Below are positions 56,219 to 64,000 of a stretch of 64,000 bases of DNA, piece after piece. The position numbers and the translations under genes are program-made. Positions within the stretch are counted from its first letter, which is position 1. Each line of letters starts with the position of its first letter. The DNA lies in contig DAIDHW010000001.1 in the NCBI GenBank assembly GCA_027451865.1, positions 17,798 to 81,797 of the forward strand, given 5' to 3'. The notes under the pieces were generated by a model. It saw only the letters and a list, made by a program, of their open reading frames with translations. It was not told the origin of the DNA and searched no databases. The DNA is from Leptolyngbyaceae cyanobacterium clean351 (GTDB lineage: Bacteria; Cyanobacteriota; Cyanobacteriia; DAIDHW01).

Positions 56219-58897
56219 ATGGTAGCCCCCACCGCCGAAGCCCAACGCCTGGCCGAAGCCCGGACCCGCCAAGCCCACTGGCGCCGCTGGGGCCCCTACC
56301 TAAGTGACCGGCAGTGGGGCACCGTGCGGGAAGACTACAGCCCCCAAGGCTCAGCCTGGGACTACTTCACCCACGACCAGGCCCGCTCCCGGGCCTACCG
56401 CTGGGGAGAGGACGGGTTGCTTGGCATCTCCGATAATCACCAGCGGTTGTGCTTTGCATTGGCCCTGTGGAATCAGGCTGACCCTATCCTTAAGGAGCGC
56501 CTATTTGGATTAACGGGTACAGAGGGTAACCACGGGGAAGACGTCAAGGAGTACTACTTTTACCTGGATAACACCCCTACCCACTCCTACATGCGGGCCC
56601 TTTACAAGTACCCCCACCAGGCCTTTCCCTACACTCAACTGGTGGAGGAAAACCGGCGGCGCAACCGCCATCAGCCAGAGTTCGAGCTCCTGGACACGGG
56701 GGTATTTGATCAGGACCGCTATTTTGATGTGTTAGTTGAGTACGCCAAGGGGTCGGCTGAGGACATCCTAATTCAGATCACGGTGAGCAATCGCGGTCCA
56801 GAGGCCCAGACCCTCCACCTGCTACCTACCCTGTGGTACCGCAATACCTGGGAATGGAACAGCGACTCCCAGCGACCTACCCTTGAAGCCATCCCTGCTA
56901 GCCACAGCGGGTTCACCATTGCCGCCGCCCACCCCAGTTTAGGGAACCGCTGGCTCTACGCCCAAGGGGAGGGAGTTAAGGAGTCCTCACCCCTACTGTT
57001 TACAGAGAACGAAACTAACTATGAGCGCCTAGCGGACATCCCCAACCGCTCCTACGTCAAGGACGGCATTAATGACTTCGTCGTCCAAGGGCGCGGAGAT
57101 ACCGTTAATTCGGCCCTGAGGGGCACTAAGGCCGCCGTTTACTACCAGCTAGAGCTAGCCCCAGGAGCCTCACAGACGATTCAGTTGCGCCTGAGTGACC
57201 AAGGGGGTCTAACCGCTCCCTTAGGCTCACAATTTGACCTCATCTTGACCCAGCGGCAGCAGGAGGCGGAGGAGTTCTACCAGCACATCACCCCCTTTCC
57301 CCTCAGCTCCCAGCGGCGCAGTGTCCAACGCCAGGCCTTCGCCGGCATGCTCTGGTGTAAACAGTACTACCACTACATTGTTGAAGACTGGCTCAAGGGG
57401 GACCCGGCTACCCCCAAACCCCCAGCCGAGCGCCGGGGAGGACGCAACGCCGGCTGGTTTCATCTGTACACAGACGACATCCTCTCCATGTGTGACAAGT
57501 GGGAGTACCCCTGGTTTGCTGCCTGGGACTTGGCTTTCCACTGTATTACCCTGGCCATGATCGACCCGGACTTTGCCAAGTACCAACTAGATGTGTTGAC
57601 CCGAGAATGGTACATGCACCCGAACGGCCAGATTCCCGCCTACGAGTGGGCCTTTGGGGATGTTAACCCCCCGGTCCACGCCTGGGCCACCTGGCGAGTA
57701 TATAAGATCGAGCAAAAAATGACCGGCCAGGCCGATCGTCAGTTTCTCGAACGGGTTTTCCAGAAACTGATGCTCAACTTTACCTGGTGGGTAAATCGCA
57801 AGGATGTGGCGGGGAAAAACGTCTTTCAGGGGGGATTTTTAGGCTTAGATAACATTGGTGTATTTGATCGCAGTTCAGCACTCCCCACCGGCGGATATAT
57901 TGACCAATCCGACGGGACCAGTTGGATGGGAATGTACTGCCTGAATATGCTTGAAATTGCCCTGGAGTTGGCTAAAACTAATCCTGTCTATGAGGACATA
58001 GCTACTAAGTTTTTTGAGCACTACCTGTACATCGCCAAGGCTATGAACCACATCGGTGAGATGGAGGCCGCCCTATGGAATGAGCGAGATGGCTTCTACT
58101 ACGATGTGCTGCATTTGCCTAACGGCCGCCAGATTGAGATGAAGGTACGCTCCATGGTGGGATTAATTCCCCTGTTTGCCGTAGAGTGCCTCGAGCCGGA
58201 ATTACTTAAGCAACTGCCCAACTTCCGCAAACGTCTCGAGTGGTTCATTAACAATCGCCCCGATCTGCGCCAGAACGTAGCCTGCATGCATACTCCAGGG
58301 GTTGGAGCCCGCCGTCTGCTGGCTCTGGTCTCCCGGGACAAACTGCGCCGCATCCTGGAAAAGATGCTTGATGAAACAGAATTTCTCAGCCAGCACGGGA
58401 TCCGTGCCCTTTCTCGTTACCATGCTCTCCATCCCTACATCTTCCATGCCAACGGCAGCGAGTTTCAGGTTGACTACGAGCCAGCCGAGTCTAGTAGTGG
58501 ACTATTTGGGGGCAACTCTAACTGGCGCGGACCAGTGTGGTTCCCGGTCAATTATCTGCTGATTGAATCCCTGCAAAAGTTCCACCATTATCTGGGGGAT
58601 GACTTCCAGGTTGAATGCCCGACCGGGTCAGGGAGGATGATGAACCTGAAGCAGGTAGCGGCTGAATTATCAGAACGCCTGACCGGGATTTTCCTAAGTG
58701 GCCCGACTGGTGATCGACCGGTGAACGGGGGGACGGAAAAGTTCCAGCATGACCCCCACTGGCGCGATTTAATTCTGTTCTATGAATACTTCCATGGTGA
58801 TAACGGGGCTGGCATTGGTGCTAGCCATCAAACCGGTTGGACTGGACTGGTAGCTAAGCTGATTCAGCAGTTAGCTGAGCACGAGGGAAAGAGTTAG
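56219..58897 (+). CDS. GH63-type glucosidase (MGH1-like)
   Basis: 892 residues, no signal peptide. Blocks such as [55 protein letters not shown] (catalytic region), [34 protein letters not shown] and [18 protein letters not shown] are hallmarks of the large bacterial GH63/MGH1 group. The (alpha/alpha)6 barrel lies in the C-terminal two-thirds. It probably frees glucose from a small glucoside such as a glucosylglycerate-type solute; substrate unproven. The ATG 56219 lies 10 bases after GGAACG. Confidence 0.92.
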   Translation: MVAPTAEAQRLAEARTRQAHWRRWGPYLSDRQWGTVREDYSPQGSAWDYFTHDQARSRAYRWGEDGLLGISDNHQRLCFALALWNQADPILKERLFGLTGTEGNHGEDVKEYYFYLDNTPTHSYMRALYKYPHQAFPYTQLVEENRRRNRHQPEFELLDTGVFDQDRYFDVLVEYAKGSAEDILIQITVSNRGPEAQTLHLLPTLWYRNTWEWNSDSQRPTLEAIPASHSGFTIAAAHPSLGNRWLYAQGEGVKESSPLLFTENETNYERLADIPNRSYVKDGINDFVVQGRGDTVNSALRGTKAAVYYQLELAPGASQTIQLRLSDQGGLTAPLGSQFDLILTQRQQEAEEFYQHITPFPLSSQRRSVQRQAFAGMLWCKQYYHYIVEDWLKGDPATPKPPAERRGGRNAGWFHLYTDDILSMCDKWEYPWFAAWDLAFHCITLAMIDPDFAKYQLDVLTREWYMHPNGQIPAYEWAFGDVNPPVHAWATWRVYKIEQKMTGQADRQFLERVFQKLMLNFTWWVNRKDVAGKNVFQGGFLGLDNIGVFDRSSALPTGGYIDQSDGTSWMGMYCLNMLEIALELAKTNPVYEDIATKFFEHYLYIAKAMNHIGEMEAALWNERDGFYYDVLHLPNGRQIEMKVRSMVGLIPLFAVECLEPELLKQLPNFRKRLEWFINNRPDLRQNVACMHTPGVGARRLLALVSRDKLRRILEKMLDETEFLSQHGIRALSRYHALHPYIFHANGSEFQVDYEPAESSSGLFGGNSNWRGPVWFPVNYLLIESLQKFHHYLGDDFQVECPTGSGRMMNLKQVAAELSERLTGIFLSGPTGDRPVNGGTEKFQHDPHWRDLILFYEYFHGDNGAGIGASHQTGWTGLVAKLIQQLAEHEGKS

Positions 58898-58973
58898 GCT
58901 ACTCAACCCCCGAGGGAACACCAGGTTTCTCCCGTTTTAGGTAAGGTTGATTGATGTGATTGAGGTTCACCCC

Positions 58974-59699
58974 ATGTCCGAGTCTGCAGGTTACGAGTCC
59001 TCTGCGTTTCCAGGTTTTTGGCAACAACTCACCAGGTATTTCCCCGGCGCTTTACCCCTAAGGGATTATATGAAGCAAACTTCACAGGACCTGAGTCGAT
59101 GGGGTTTTAATGATGGGAATACACTGGGGGTGATCGCAACTTGCCGGGATGAAATTACCTCTCCTTTGCGCAGTGAAGTAATCAGGTATTGGGGGAAGAG
59201 CTTTGATTTTTCTAGTTTTGGTGGTTTTGTCTTGGCTGGAAGAACTGGGGTAACTACCATCCTAGAACACACTCCCACCCTTGATGGCATTGGACATTTT
59301 GTATTTTATGCCATGCCTCACATAGCTATCTCAGAGGGAGGAGAAGTTGGCAGTGTCTACCGGGAGGGAATTAAACAAATGTCTCACGCCTGTGGTTCCT
59401 TAAACGCAATCATCAAAGAACTCAACTCCGGCTATATTAATTTTCAAATTGATCCTGATGATGTGGAACAATGTATAATCCGGCAAAGGGTCATTTCGGC
59501 TATGCACTACGGTGATATTTTAGATTTGATAGGCATTACCAAGCTAGCCTGTGTCATTATAGCTGAAGACGTGAAACGCATTCTTACCCCAGTCGACCCT
59601 TCTGTTTACAACTATGCAGTTTTTACAGGTATTTTAATTCACGGACCTAGGGAAACCGAGTGGATTTATCCTCAGAACTATTACAAGGTTATATTGTAA
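58974..59699 (+). CDS. LCIB/LCIC-like (theta) carbonic anhydrase
   Basis: 241 residues from ATG 58974 behind GAGG; a TTG 27 bases earlier is less likely. The fold and motifs are those of limiting-CO2-inducible protein B: NDGNTLGVIATCRDEITSPL (Cys57 with R-D-E), MPHIAISEGGEVGSVYREG (His116) and SHACGSLNA (Cys140). In diatom members a Cys, a His and a Cys hold zinc, and the spacing here is similar. It would interconvert CO2 and bicarbonate in the cytoplasm. Base composition is more AT-rich than upstream genes, and relics of a transposon follow it, so it may have been transferred. Confidence 0.85.
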   Translation: MSESAGYESSAFPGFWQQLTRYFPGALPLRDYMKQTSQDLSRWGFNDGNTLGVIATCRDEITSPLRSEVIRYWGKSFDFSSFGGFVLAGRTGVTTILEHTPTLDGIGHFVFYAMPHIAISEGGEVGSVYREGIKQMSHACGSLNAIIKELNSGYINFQIDPDDVEQCIIRQRVISAMHYGDILDLIGITKLACVIIAEDVKRILTPVDPSVYNYAVFTGILIHGPRETEWIYPQNYYKVIL

Positions 59700-59940
59700 T
59701 TGAACCAAAAGTGATTACCGTCGGGAAGCCTAGCATGATTACAGCGCGGTCTACCGCTTATCATTGTTGTTAACTGCCCCCTGGGGAATGTCCTAGAGTA
59801 ACCTGGGTTTTCACCAGAAGTTTCAAAATGCTAAAAGCATGATTCTCGAAAATGGCCTCAGGATCATGTATTGAAGCTTTGCAAGTTGGGAACTTTTCGA
59901 CGAACCAAGTGTCACTCAAACCCAATTTGTTGTGCAAATT

Positions 59941-60341
59941 AAGATAACATCAAAACTGATTCAGAGTATGAGCGCTATCGGGTCATGTGGTTTTGTGACT
60001 TAGGGCATCGCGGTGAGTTTCGGCTGGCGACTAACTTGAGGCAACTGACCAATGAAGAGATTAGTAAGACCTATGGTAACCGCTGGCAAATCGAGATTTC
60101 GTGGAAGTTTTTGAAGATGCATTGCAGTCTCGATAGTTTGATTAGTAAAGACATCAACGAAGTGACGATACAAATCTATATGGTATTGGTTGCTTATCTG
60201 ATTCTGCAGTTGATGAAAATTTCGGTGTTTTATCGGCAACGATTGTTGGATAAGTTTCGCTATTGGCAATTAGAGCCCAGTCGCCGCTGTTCTATTGTCC
60301 ACCGGAGCTACAATCTCCTGCCTGCCGCCCTCGTTCACTGA
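59941..60341 (+). pseudogene. IS4-family transposase C-terminal relic
   Basis: The readable part (FCDLGHRGEFRLATNLRQLTNEEISKTYGNRWQIEISWK and FLKMH) contains the Y-x2-R-x3-E-x6-K signature of IS4-type transposases. It lacks the DDE N-terminal two-thirds, and a TAA at about 59940 precedes the readable frame (DNIKTDSEYERYRVM). I see no clear terminal inverted repeats. It is non-functional. Confidence 0.85.
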
Positions 60342-60476
60342 AAATATGAAGTTTTATGACTAGATTCAACACTTCTGCAAGAATTGGTCAGTCTACCGGT
60401 AACAACCCGGGCAGTTGGGGAAGTGGTAAGCATCGGGCCGGGCCCAAGAAACCCTGACTGGGGCAGGGATTTGGTT

Positions 60477-60750
60477 TGATAAGTTTGATCTGCAGGGAGC
60501 TAACCTGGAGCGGAGGTTCCCGCCGGCCGGCGAGTCAATCTGGCTAAAACCAGGTTAACCAAGACTAATTTCCGCCGGGTAGATTTAACGGGGGCAAATT
60601 TGACCAATACCGAATCTCACCGCTGCCGCTTTGACACAAGCTCAATTGACTGCTGCCAACCTCAAGGGGGCTAACCTGACCAATATGAAGCTCACGGATG
60701 TTAATTGGACTCTAGTTAAGGGATTTGCTACTCCTAGAAAACCAGCCTAG
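60477..60750 (+). pseudogene. Pentapeptide-repeat protein relic
   Basis: Pentapeptide repeats of the A(N/D)Lxx type are readable in pieces: DLQGANLE at about 60485, then NLAKTRLTKTNFRRVDLTGANLTNT (two parts) at about 60538, then after another shift LTAANLKGANLTNMKLTDVNW, ending TAG near 60750. At least two frame changes separate the parts and no start is evident. Probably a dead gene. Confidence 0.75.
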
Positions 60751-60765
60751 TTACTCCTCCCTGCC

Positions 60766-61617
60766 ATGAATCCCATGCAATTGATCCTACTTATGCTCAA
60801 AGGGAGCATCTTTCTAGTGGTTTTGGCCCTAGGTCTCAAGACAAGCTTGCCAGATGCCACCTCCCTGTTTCGCCGCCCCCGGCAACTCAGGCGATCGCTG
60901 CTAGCCATGTACATGGTCATGCCCCTGGCGGCGGCAGTAATCGTCTCGGTTCTAGGCCTCCATCCGGCGGTCAAGATTGCTCTAGTGGGGCTGTCCGTGT
61001 CGCCGGTTCCCCCCGGACTACCCAGGAAGCAACTGCAGGCCGGAGGCAAGGAAAGCTATACCCTTGGGCTGCTAGTAGCTATCTCGCTCTTGGCAATCGT
61101 GCTTGTCCCCGTTGCTGTGGAGCTATTTGAAATAAGGTTCAAAACCCTCATCTATATGGCCCCGGCTCCAGTCTCCTATCTTGTCCTTACCACGGTGCTA
61201 GGGCCGCTAGCTCTAGGCATTGCTCTCCAGAATGCCCTTCCCGGGGCTGCCGAGCGCCTAGCGAAGCCCGTAGCCCTAATTGGCTCTGGGCTGCTGCTGG
61301 TCGGGGTTCTGCCCATTCTGGTTCTTGCTCTGCCAGGGATAGTGTCCCTGATCGGCGACGGGACAATTGTTGTCATCAGCGGCTTTACCCTCCTAGGGCT
61401 GGCGGCAGGTCACTGGTCAGGTGGACCGGACCCTAGGGACCGCACGGTCCTAGCCCTGTCTAGCGCCTCCCGCCACCCGGGCATAGCTATTGCCTCAACT
61501 AACTTCCCGAACCAAAAACTAGTTCCGGCGGCAATCTTGCTGTACCTGCTAGTGGGGGCGGCTGTTAGGATTGCCTACCTGAAAAGTCAGCGGTCTACTA
61601 ATGTAGGGGAGATTTGA
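60766..61617 (+). CDS. BASS-type (bile acid:sodium symporter-like) transporter
   Basis: 283 residues, nine or ten hydrophobic segments. The family-like segments are LVVLALGLKTSLPDAT near the N-terminus, LSVSPVPPGLPRKQLQAGG in the first crossing motif, and ALSSASRHPGIAIASTNFPNQK in the second. Sodium-linked uptake of an organic anion or similar compound is likely; not closely assignable. Starts 16 bases after the pentapeptide relic. Confidence 0.85.
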   Translation: MNPMQLILLMLKGSIFLVVLALGLKTSLPDATSLFRRPRQLRRSLLAMYMVMPLAAAVIVSVLGLHPAVKIALVGLSVSPVPPGLPRKQLQAGGKESYTLGLLVAISLLAIVLVPVAVELFEIRFKTLIYMAPAPVSYLVLTTVLGPLALGIALQNALPGAAERLAKPVALIGSGLLLVGVLPILVLALPGIVSLIGDGTIVVISGFTLLGLAAGHWSGGPDPRDRTVLALSSASRHPGIAIASTNFPNQKLVPAAILLYLLVGAAVRIAYLKSQRSTNVGEI

Positions 61618-61624
61618 CCCCCCG

Positions 61625-61659
61625 AGCCCAGGCCGGCGGCCCTTGGGGGGCCCTAGGCT
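61625..61659 (+). terminator. Possible terminator hairpin after the BASS gene
   Basis: Stem GGCCC (61638-61642)/GGGCC (61648-61652) with a 5-base loop and an outer AGCC/GGCT pair. A T-run does not follow directly, so a rho-independent terminator is only a weak proposal. Confidence 0.3.
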
Positions 61660-61830
61660 AAGACCGCTAACCCTCGGCTGACCACTCACAATAATTTTTA
61701 GAGTTTTGCCTACTTTCGTCCTCAAAGGTCACTTTCCTATGTTAGAATATGTTGCCCTAAGGTTATAGACCTCTTTCCTAATAACCTGGGTGAATTATCG
61801 TAATTCCCCTGGGGTCCTCTGTAGTTAGGT

Positions 61831-61915
61831 GGAGAGGTGGCAGAGCGGTTGAATGCGGCAGACTCGAAATCTGTTTTGAGGCAACTCAACGGGGGTTCGA
61901 ATCCCCCCCTCTCCG
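61831..61915 (+). tRNA. tRNA-Ser(CGA)
   Basis: 85 bases: acceptor GGAGAGG/CCTCTCC, D arm, anticodon stem GCAGA/TCTGT with loop CTCGAAA (anticodon CGA), a long variable arm (GAGGCAACTC) typical of serine tRNAs, T arm GGGGG-TTCGAAT-CCCCC, discriminator G. CCA is not encoded. Confidence 0.95.
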
Positions 61916-62051
61916 TTCCCTAAGTCTAGGAAAGTTCGCCGAAAACATTCTTCACAGTTTTGAGGGTTGATTTACCCTTATGCTCCAAGGTGTCTGGATA
62001 AAATGAGAGAAACCGACAGGTTTTAACAAATTTAGTTACAATTTTTAACAA

Positions 62052-62270
62052 ATGCCTAATCATTCCTCCCCAACTCCCATGGAGTCCCCCCCTGTAGCGC
62101 GTTTAATCTGTTTTCTGGAACAGGACCTAGGGGTGCCCCCGGCAGCCATTCGCCTAGCCCAACGCTACACCAACGAGACCTTGACTGCTTTACCGATGGT
62201 CCTGTGGCAATTTGGCCTGATCACCTTGGACCAGTTAGACCGCACCTTTGACTGGTTGGCAACCCTTTAG
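62052..62270 (+). CDS. DUF2949 family small protein
   Basis: 72 residues. The core (LICFLEQDLGVPPAAIRLAQR, split, then LPMVLWQFGLITLDQLDRTFDWLA) matches the cyanobacterial DUF2949 family. Function is unknown. It lies between tRNA-Ser and ftsH on the same strand, as a free-standing small gene. Confidence 0.88.
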   Translation: MPNHSSPTPMESPPVARLICFLEQDLGVPPAAIRLAQRYTNETLTALPMVLWQFGLITLDQLDRTFDWLATL

Positions 62271-62357
62271 GTCTCTCAGGTTTCCGTTACACTTGGCAAT
62301 CTCCAGGGCTAGCCCTCCGAGCACCTAACCTCTTAGCAAAACCTTCCTTCCATTGCC

Positions 62358-64000
62358 ATGGCGATCCAAGACCAACCCAAACGCCCCACCCCCCGCCAGA
62401 TTGGCAACCTTGTCCTAGCAGCCGCGGGTGTGTTCTTGTTAATCAACCTTGTGGCCCCGGGGATATTTGGCAGCCCCATCCCCCAAGTCCCCTACAGCCT
62501 GTTTATTCACCAGGTCGAGTCCCAGGCCATCGACCAGGTCTCCATCGGTCAGAATCAAATTCGTTACCGCTTGAAAGCCAGCGGCGATCATCCTGCCCAG
62601 ATTCTGGCTACAACCCCCATCTTTGACCTAGACCTGCCGAAGCTGCTAGAGGCCAACGGGATCGAATTTGCCGCCGCGCCCCCACCGCGCAATGGCTGGT
62701 TCACGAATCTGCTCAGTTGGGTAGTACCGCCCCTTATCTTCGTAGGGATCTGGCGCTTTCTCGCTAACCGGGGTCCTGGAGGGGGCCAGGGGGTGCTCTC
62801 TATTAACCAAAACAAGGCCCGAGTCTACGTCCCTGGAGAAACTACTAAGATCACCTTTGCCGATGTGGCGGGGGTGGACGAAGCCAAGGCGGAGCTAGTG
62901 GAGATCGTCGACTTCCTGAAAAGTCCGGACCGCTACACCCAACTAGGGGCTAGGATCCCTCGGGGAGTGCTGCTAGTCGGCCCCCCCGGCACTGGTAAAA
63001 CTCTCCTAGCTAAGGCTGTGGCCGGGGAGGCGGGAGTTTCCTTTTTCAGTATCTCCGGTTCCGAATTTGTGGAGCTATTTGTCGGGGTAGGTTCGGCCCG
63101 GGTGCGAGACCTATTTCAGCAGGCCAAAAAGGAGGCTCCCTGTATCGTCTTCATTGATGAGCTAGACGCTATCGGCAAGTCCCGTAGTAGCGGCGGCTTT
63201 TACGGCGGCAACGACGAGCGGGAGCAAACCCTCAACCAATTGCTCACGGAGATGGACGGCTTTAGTGCTTCCGGAGCTACGGTGATCGTCCTGGCTGCCA
63301 CTAACCGCCCTGAAATCCTCGATCCGGCTCTGCTGCGGCCTGGGCGGTTTGACCGCCAGGTTTTAGTAGACCGTCCGGATCTGGCCGGGCGGGAGCGGAT
63401 CCTACAAATCCATGCCCAAAAGGTCAAACTCGGGGCCGATGTGAACCTCCACGAGATTGCCGCCCGGACCCCTGGGTTTGCCGGAGCAGACCTGGCTAAT
63501 CTGGTCAATGAAGCTGCCTTACTTGCCGCCCGTAACAGCCGGGTAGCGGTTGCCCAGGCTGACCTGAACGAGGCCATCGAGCGGGTGGTGGCGGGCCTAG
63601 AAAAGAAAAGTCGCGTCCTAGGGGAGAAGGAAAAGAAGATCGTCGCCTACCACGAGGTGGGACACGCCCTAGTGGGTTACCAGATGGGTGGCAGCAACCG
63701 TATCCAAAAAATCTCTATTGTTCCCCGGGGGATGGCGGCTCTTGGTTACACCCTGCAAGCCCCCACGGAAGACCGTTTCTTACTCGATGAGCAGGAATTG
63801 CGGGGGCAAATTGCTACCCTCCTAGGGGGGCGCTCCGCCGAGGAAATCGTTTTTGGCAGCATCACTACCGGCGCTGCCAATGACCTGCAGCGAGCTACGG
63901 ACCTGGCCGAGCGCATGGTCACCTCCTACGGCATGAGTAAAGTCCTCGGACCTTTGGCCTACGACCGGGGCAGCCGCAGCCAGTTCCTAGAGGACCAGGT
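62358..64000 (+). CDS. ftsH: ATP-dependent zinc metalloprotease FtsH, 3' end outside window
   Basis: 547 codons visible from ATG 62358; the end is cut. Membrane segments at about 15-38 and 112-132 flank an outer domain; then the AAA domain with GPPGTGKT (about 210), FIDELDAIG, the SRH region [21 protein letters not shown], and the zinc-protease motif HEVGH (432). Degrades membrane proteins, in cyanobacteria including damaged D1 of photosystem II, as a hexamer. Which of the several FtsH types it is cannot be decided without a tree. Confidence 0.96.
   Translation, partial: MAIQDQPKRPTPRQIGNLVLAAAGVFLLINLVAPGIFGSPIPQVPYSLFIHQVESQAIDQVSIGQNQIRYRLKASGDHPAQILATTPIFDLDLPKLLEANGIEFAAAPPPRNGWFTNLLSWVVPPLIFVGIWRFLANRGPGGGQGVLSINQNKARVYVPGETTKITFADVAGVDEAKAELVEIVDFLKSPDRYTQLGARIPRGVLLVGPPGTGKTLLAKAVAGEAGVSFFSISGSEFVELFVGVGSARVRDLFQQAKKEAPCIVFIDELDAIGKSRSSGGFYGGNDEREQTLNQLLTEMDGFSASGATVIVLAATNRPEILDPALLRPGRFDRQVLVDRPDLAGRERILQIHAQKVKLGADVNLHEIAARTPGFAGADLANLVNEAALLAARNSRVAVAQADLNEAIERVVAGLEKKSRVLGEKEKKIVAYHEVGHALVGYQMGGSNRIQKISIVPRGMAALGYTLQAPTEDRFLLDEQELRGQIATLLGGRSAEEIVFGSITTGAANDLQRATDLAERMVTSYGMSKVLGPLAYDRGSRSQFLEDQ

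Overview
The window is chromosomal DNA from a GC-rich cyanobacterium. The evidence is a 59-residue Psb34-type photosystem II assembly protein, a DUF2949 protein, a SelO-type protein, a cobalamin-pathway methyltransferase, an FtsH with two N-terminal membrane segments, and hopanoid-modifying enzymes (HpnJ, HpnI). The cyanobacterial palindrome GCGATCGC is almost absent (three sites seen by eye), while CTAG is unusually common. This points to a lineage without HIP1 enrichment; I cannot name the genus.

Layout. 1-9.7 kb: a membrane sensor with a degenerate GGDEF domain (cut by the left edge), a small exported protein, a phosphoketolase-phosphoglucomutase operon, SelO, a TPR lipoprotein-like or periplasmic protein and a haem-oxygenase-fold (CADD/PqqC-like) protein. 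9.7-22.4 kb: a Ski2-like helicase behind psb34, a GAF/PAS/GGDEF/EAL signalling protein, an M20 amidohydrolase with a small membrane protein, a PPP phosphatase, an Rrf2 regulator next to a mercaptopyruvate sulfurtransferase, cobI, an orphan DNA methyltransferase overlapping tRNA-Val, an HNH-like protein and an SDR. 22.5-25.7 kb: glmS and a mannosyltransferase-like membrane protein.

25.7-44.2 kb is the accessory region and the most interesting part. It holds, all on the plus strand, an SNF2-type helicase, a large Eco57I-type methylase with an unusual TPPW motif, two tandem copies of a ParA/ParB-like cassette (the second ParB-like gene broken), a ParE/RelE-UvrD fusion helicase, a very large DUF1998 helicase with a C-terminal Vsr/DUF559-like nuclease domain, and an Asp-box beta-propeller protein. 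It resembles class 1 DISARM in its first two genes but lacks recognisable separate drmA, drmB and drmC, so it is probably a distinct helicase-methylase defence system.

44.2-46.4 kb is gene-poor: a GC-rich stretch of hairpins, a decayed alpha/beta hydrolase and a MarR regulator. 46.4-51.8 kb: a PEBP protein, a diiron ferritin-like protein, then a candidate structured RNA leader and hpnJ, two EamA-type small transporters and hpnI, which together suggest synthesis of a cyclitol-ether hopanoid head group. 52.1-58.9 kb: a tight cassette of SDR, FMN reductase, aquaporin, GMC oxidoreductase and GH63-type glucosidase. 58.9-64 kb: an LCIB-type (theta) carbonic anhydrase, relics of an IS4-type transposase and a pentapeptide-repeat gene, a BASS-type transporter, tRNA-Ser(CGA), DUF2949 and the start of ftsH.
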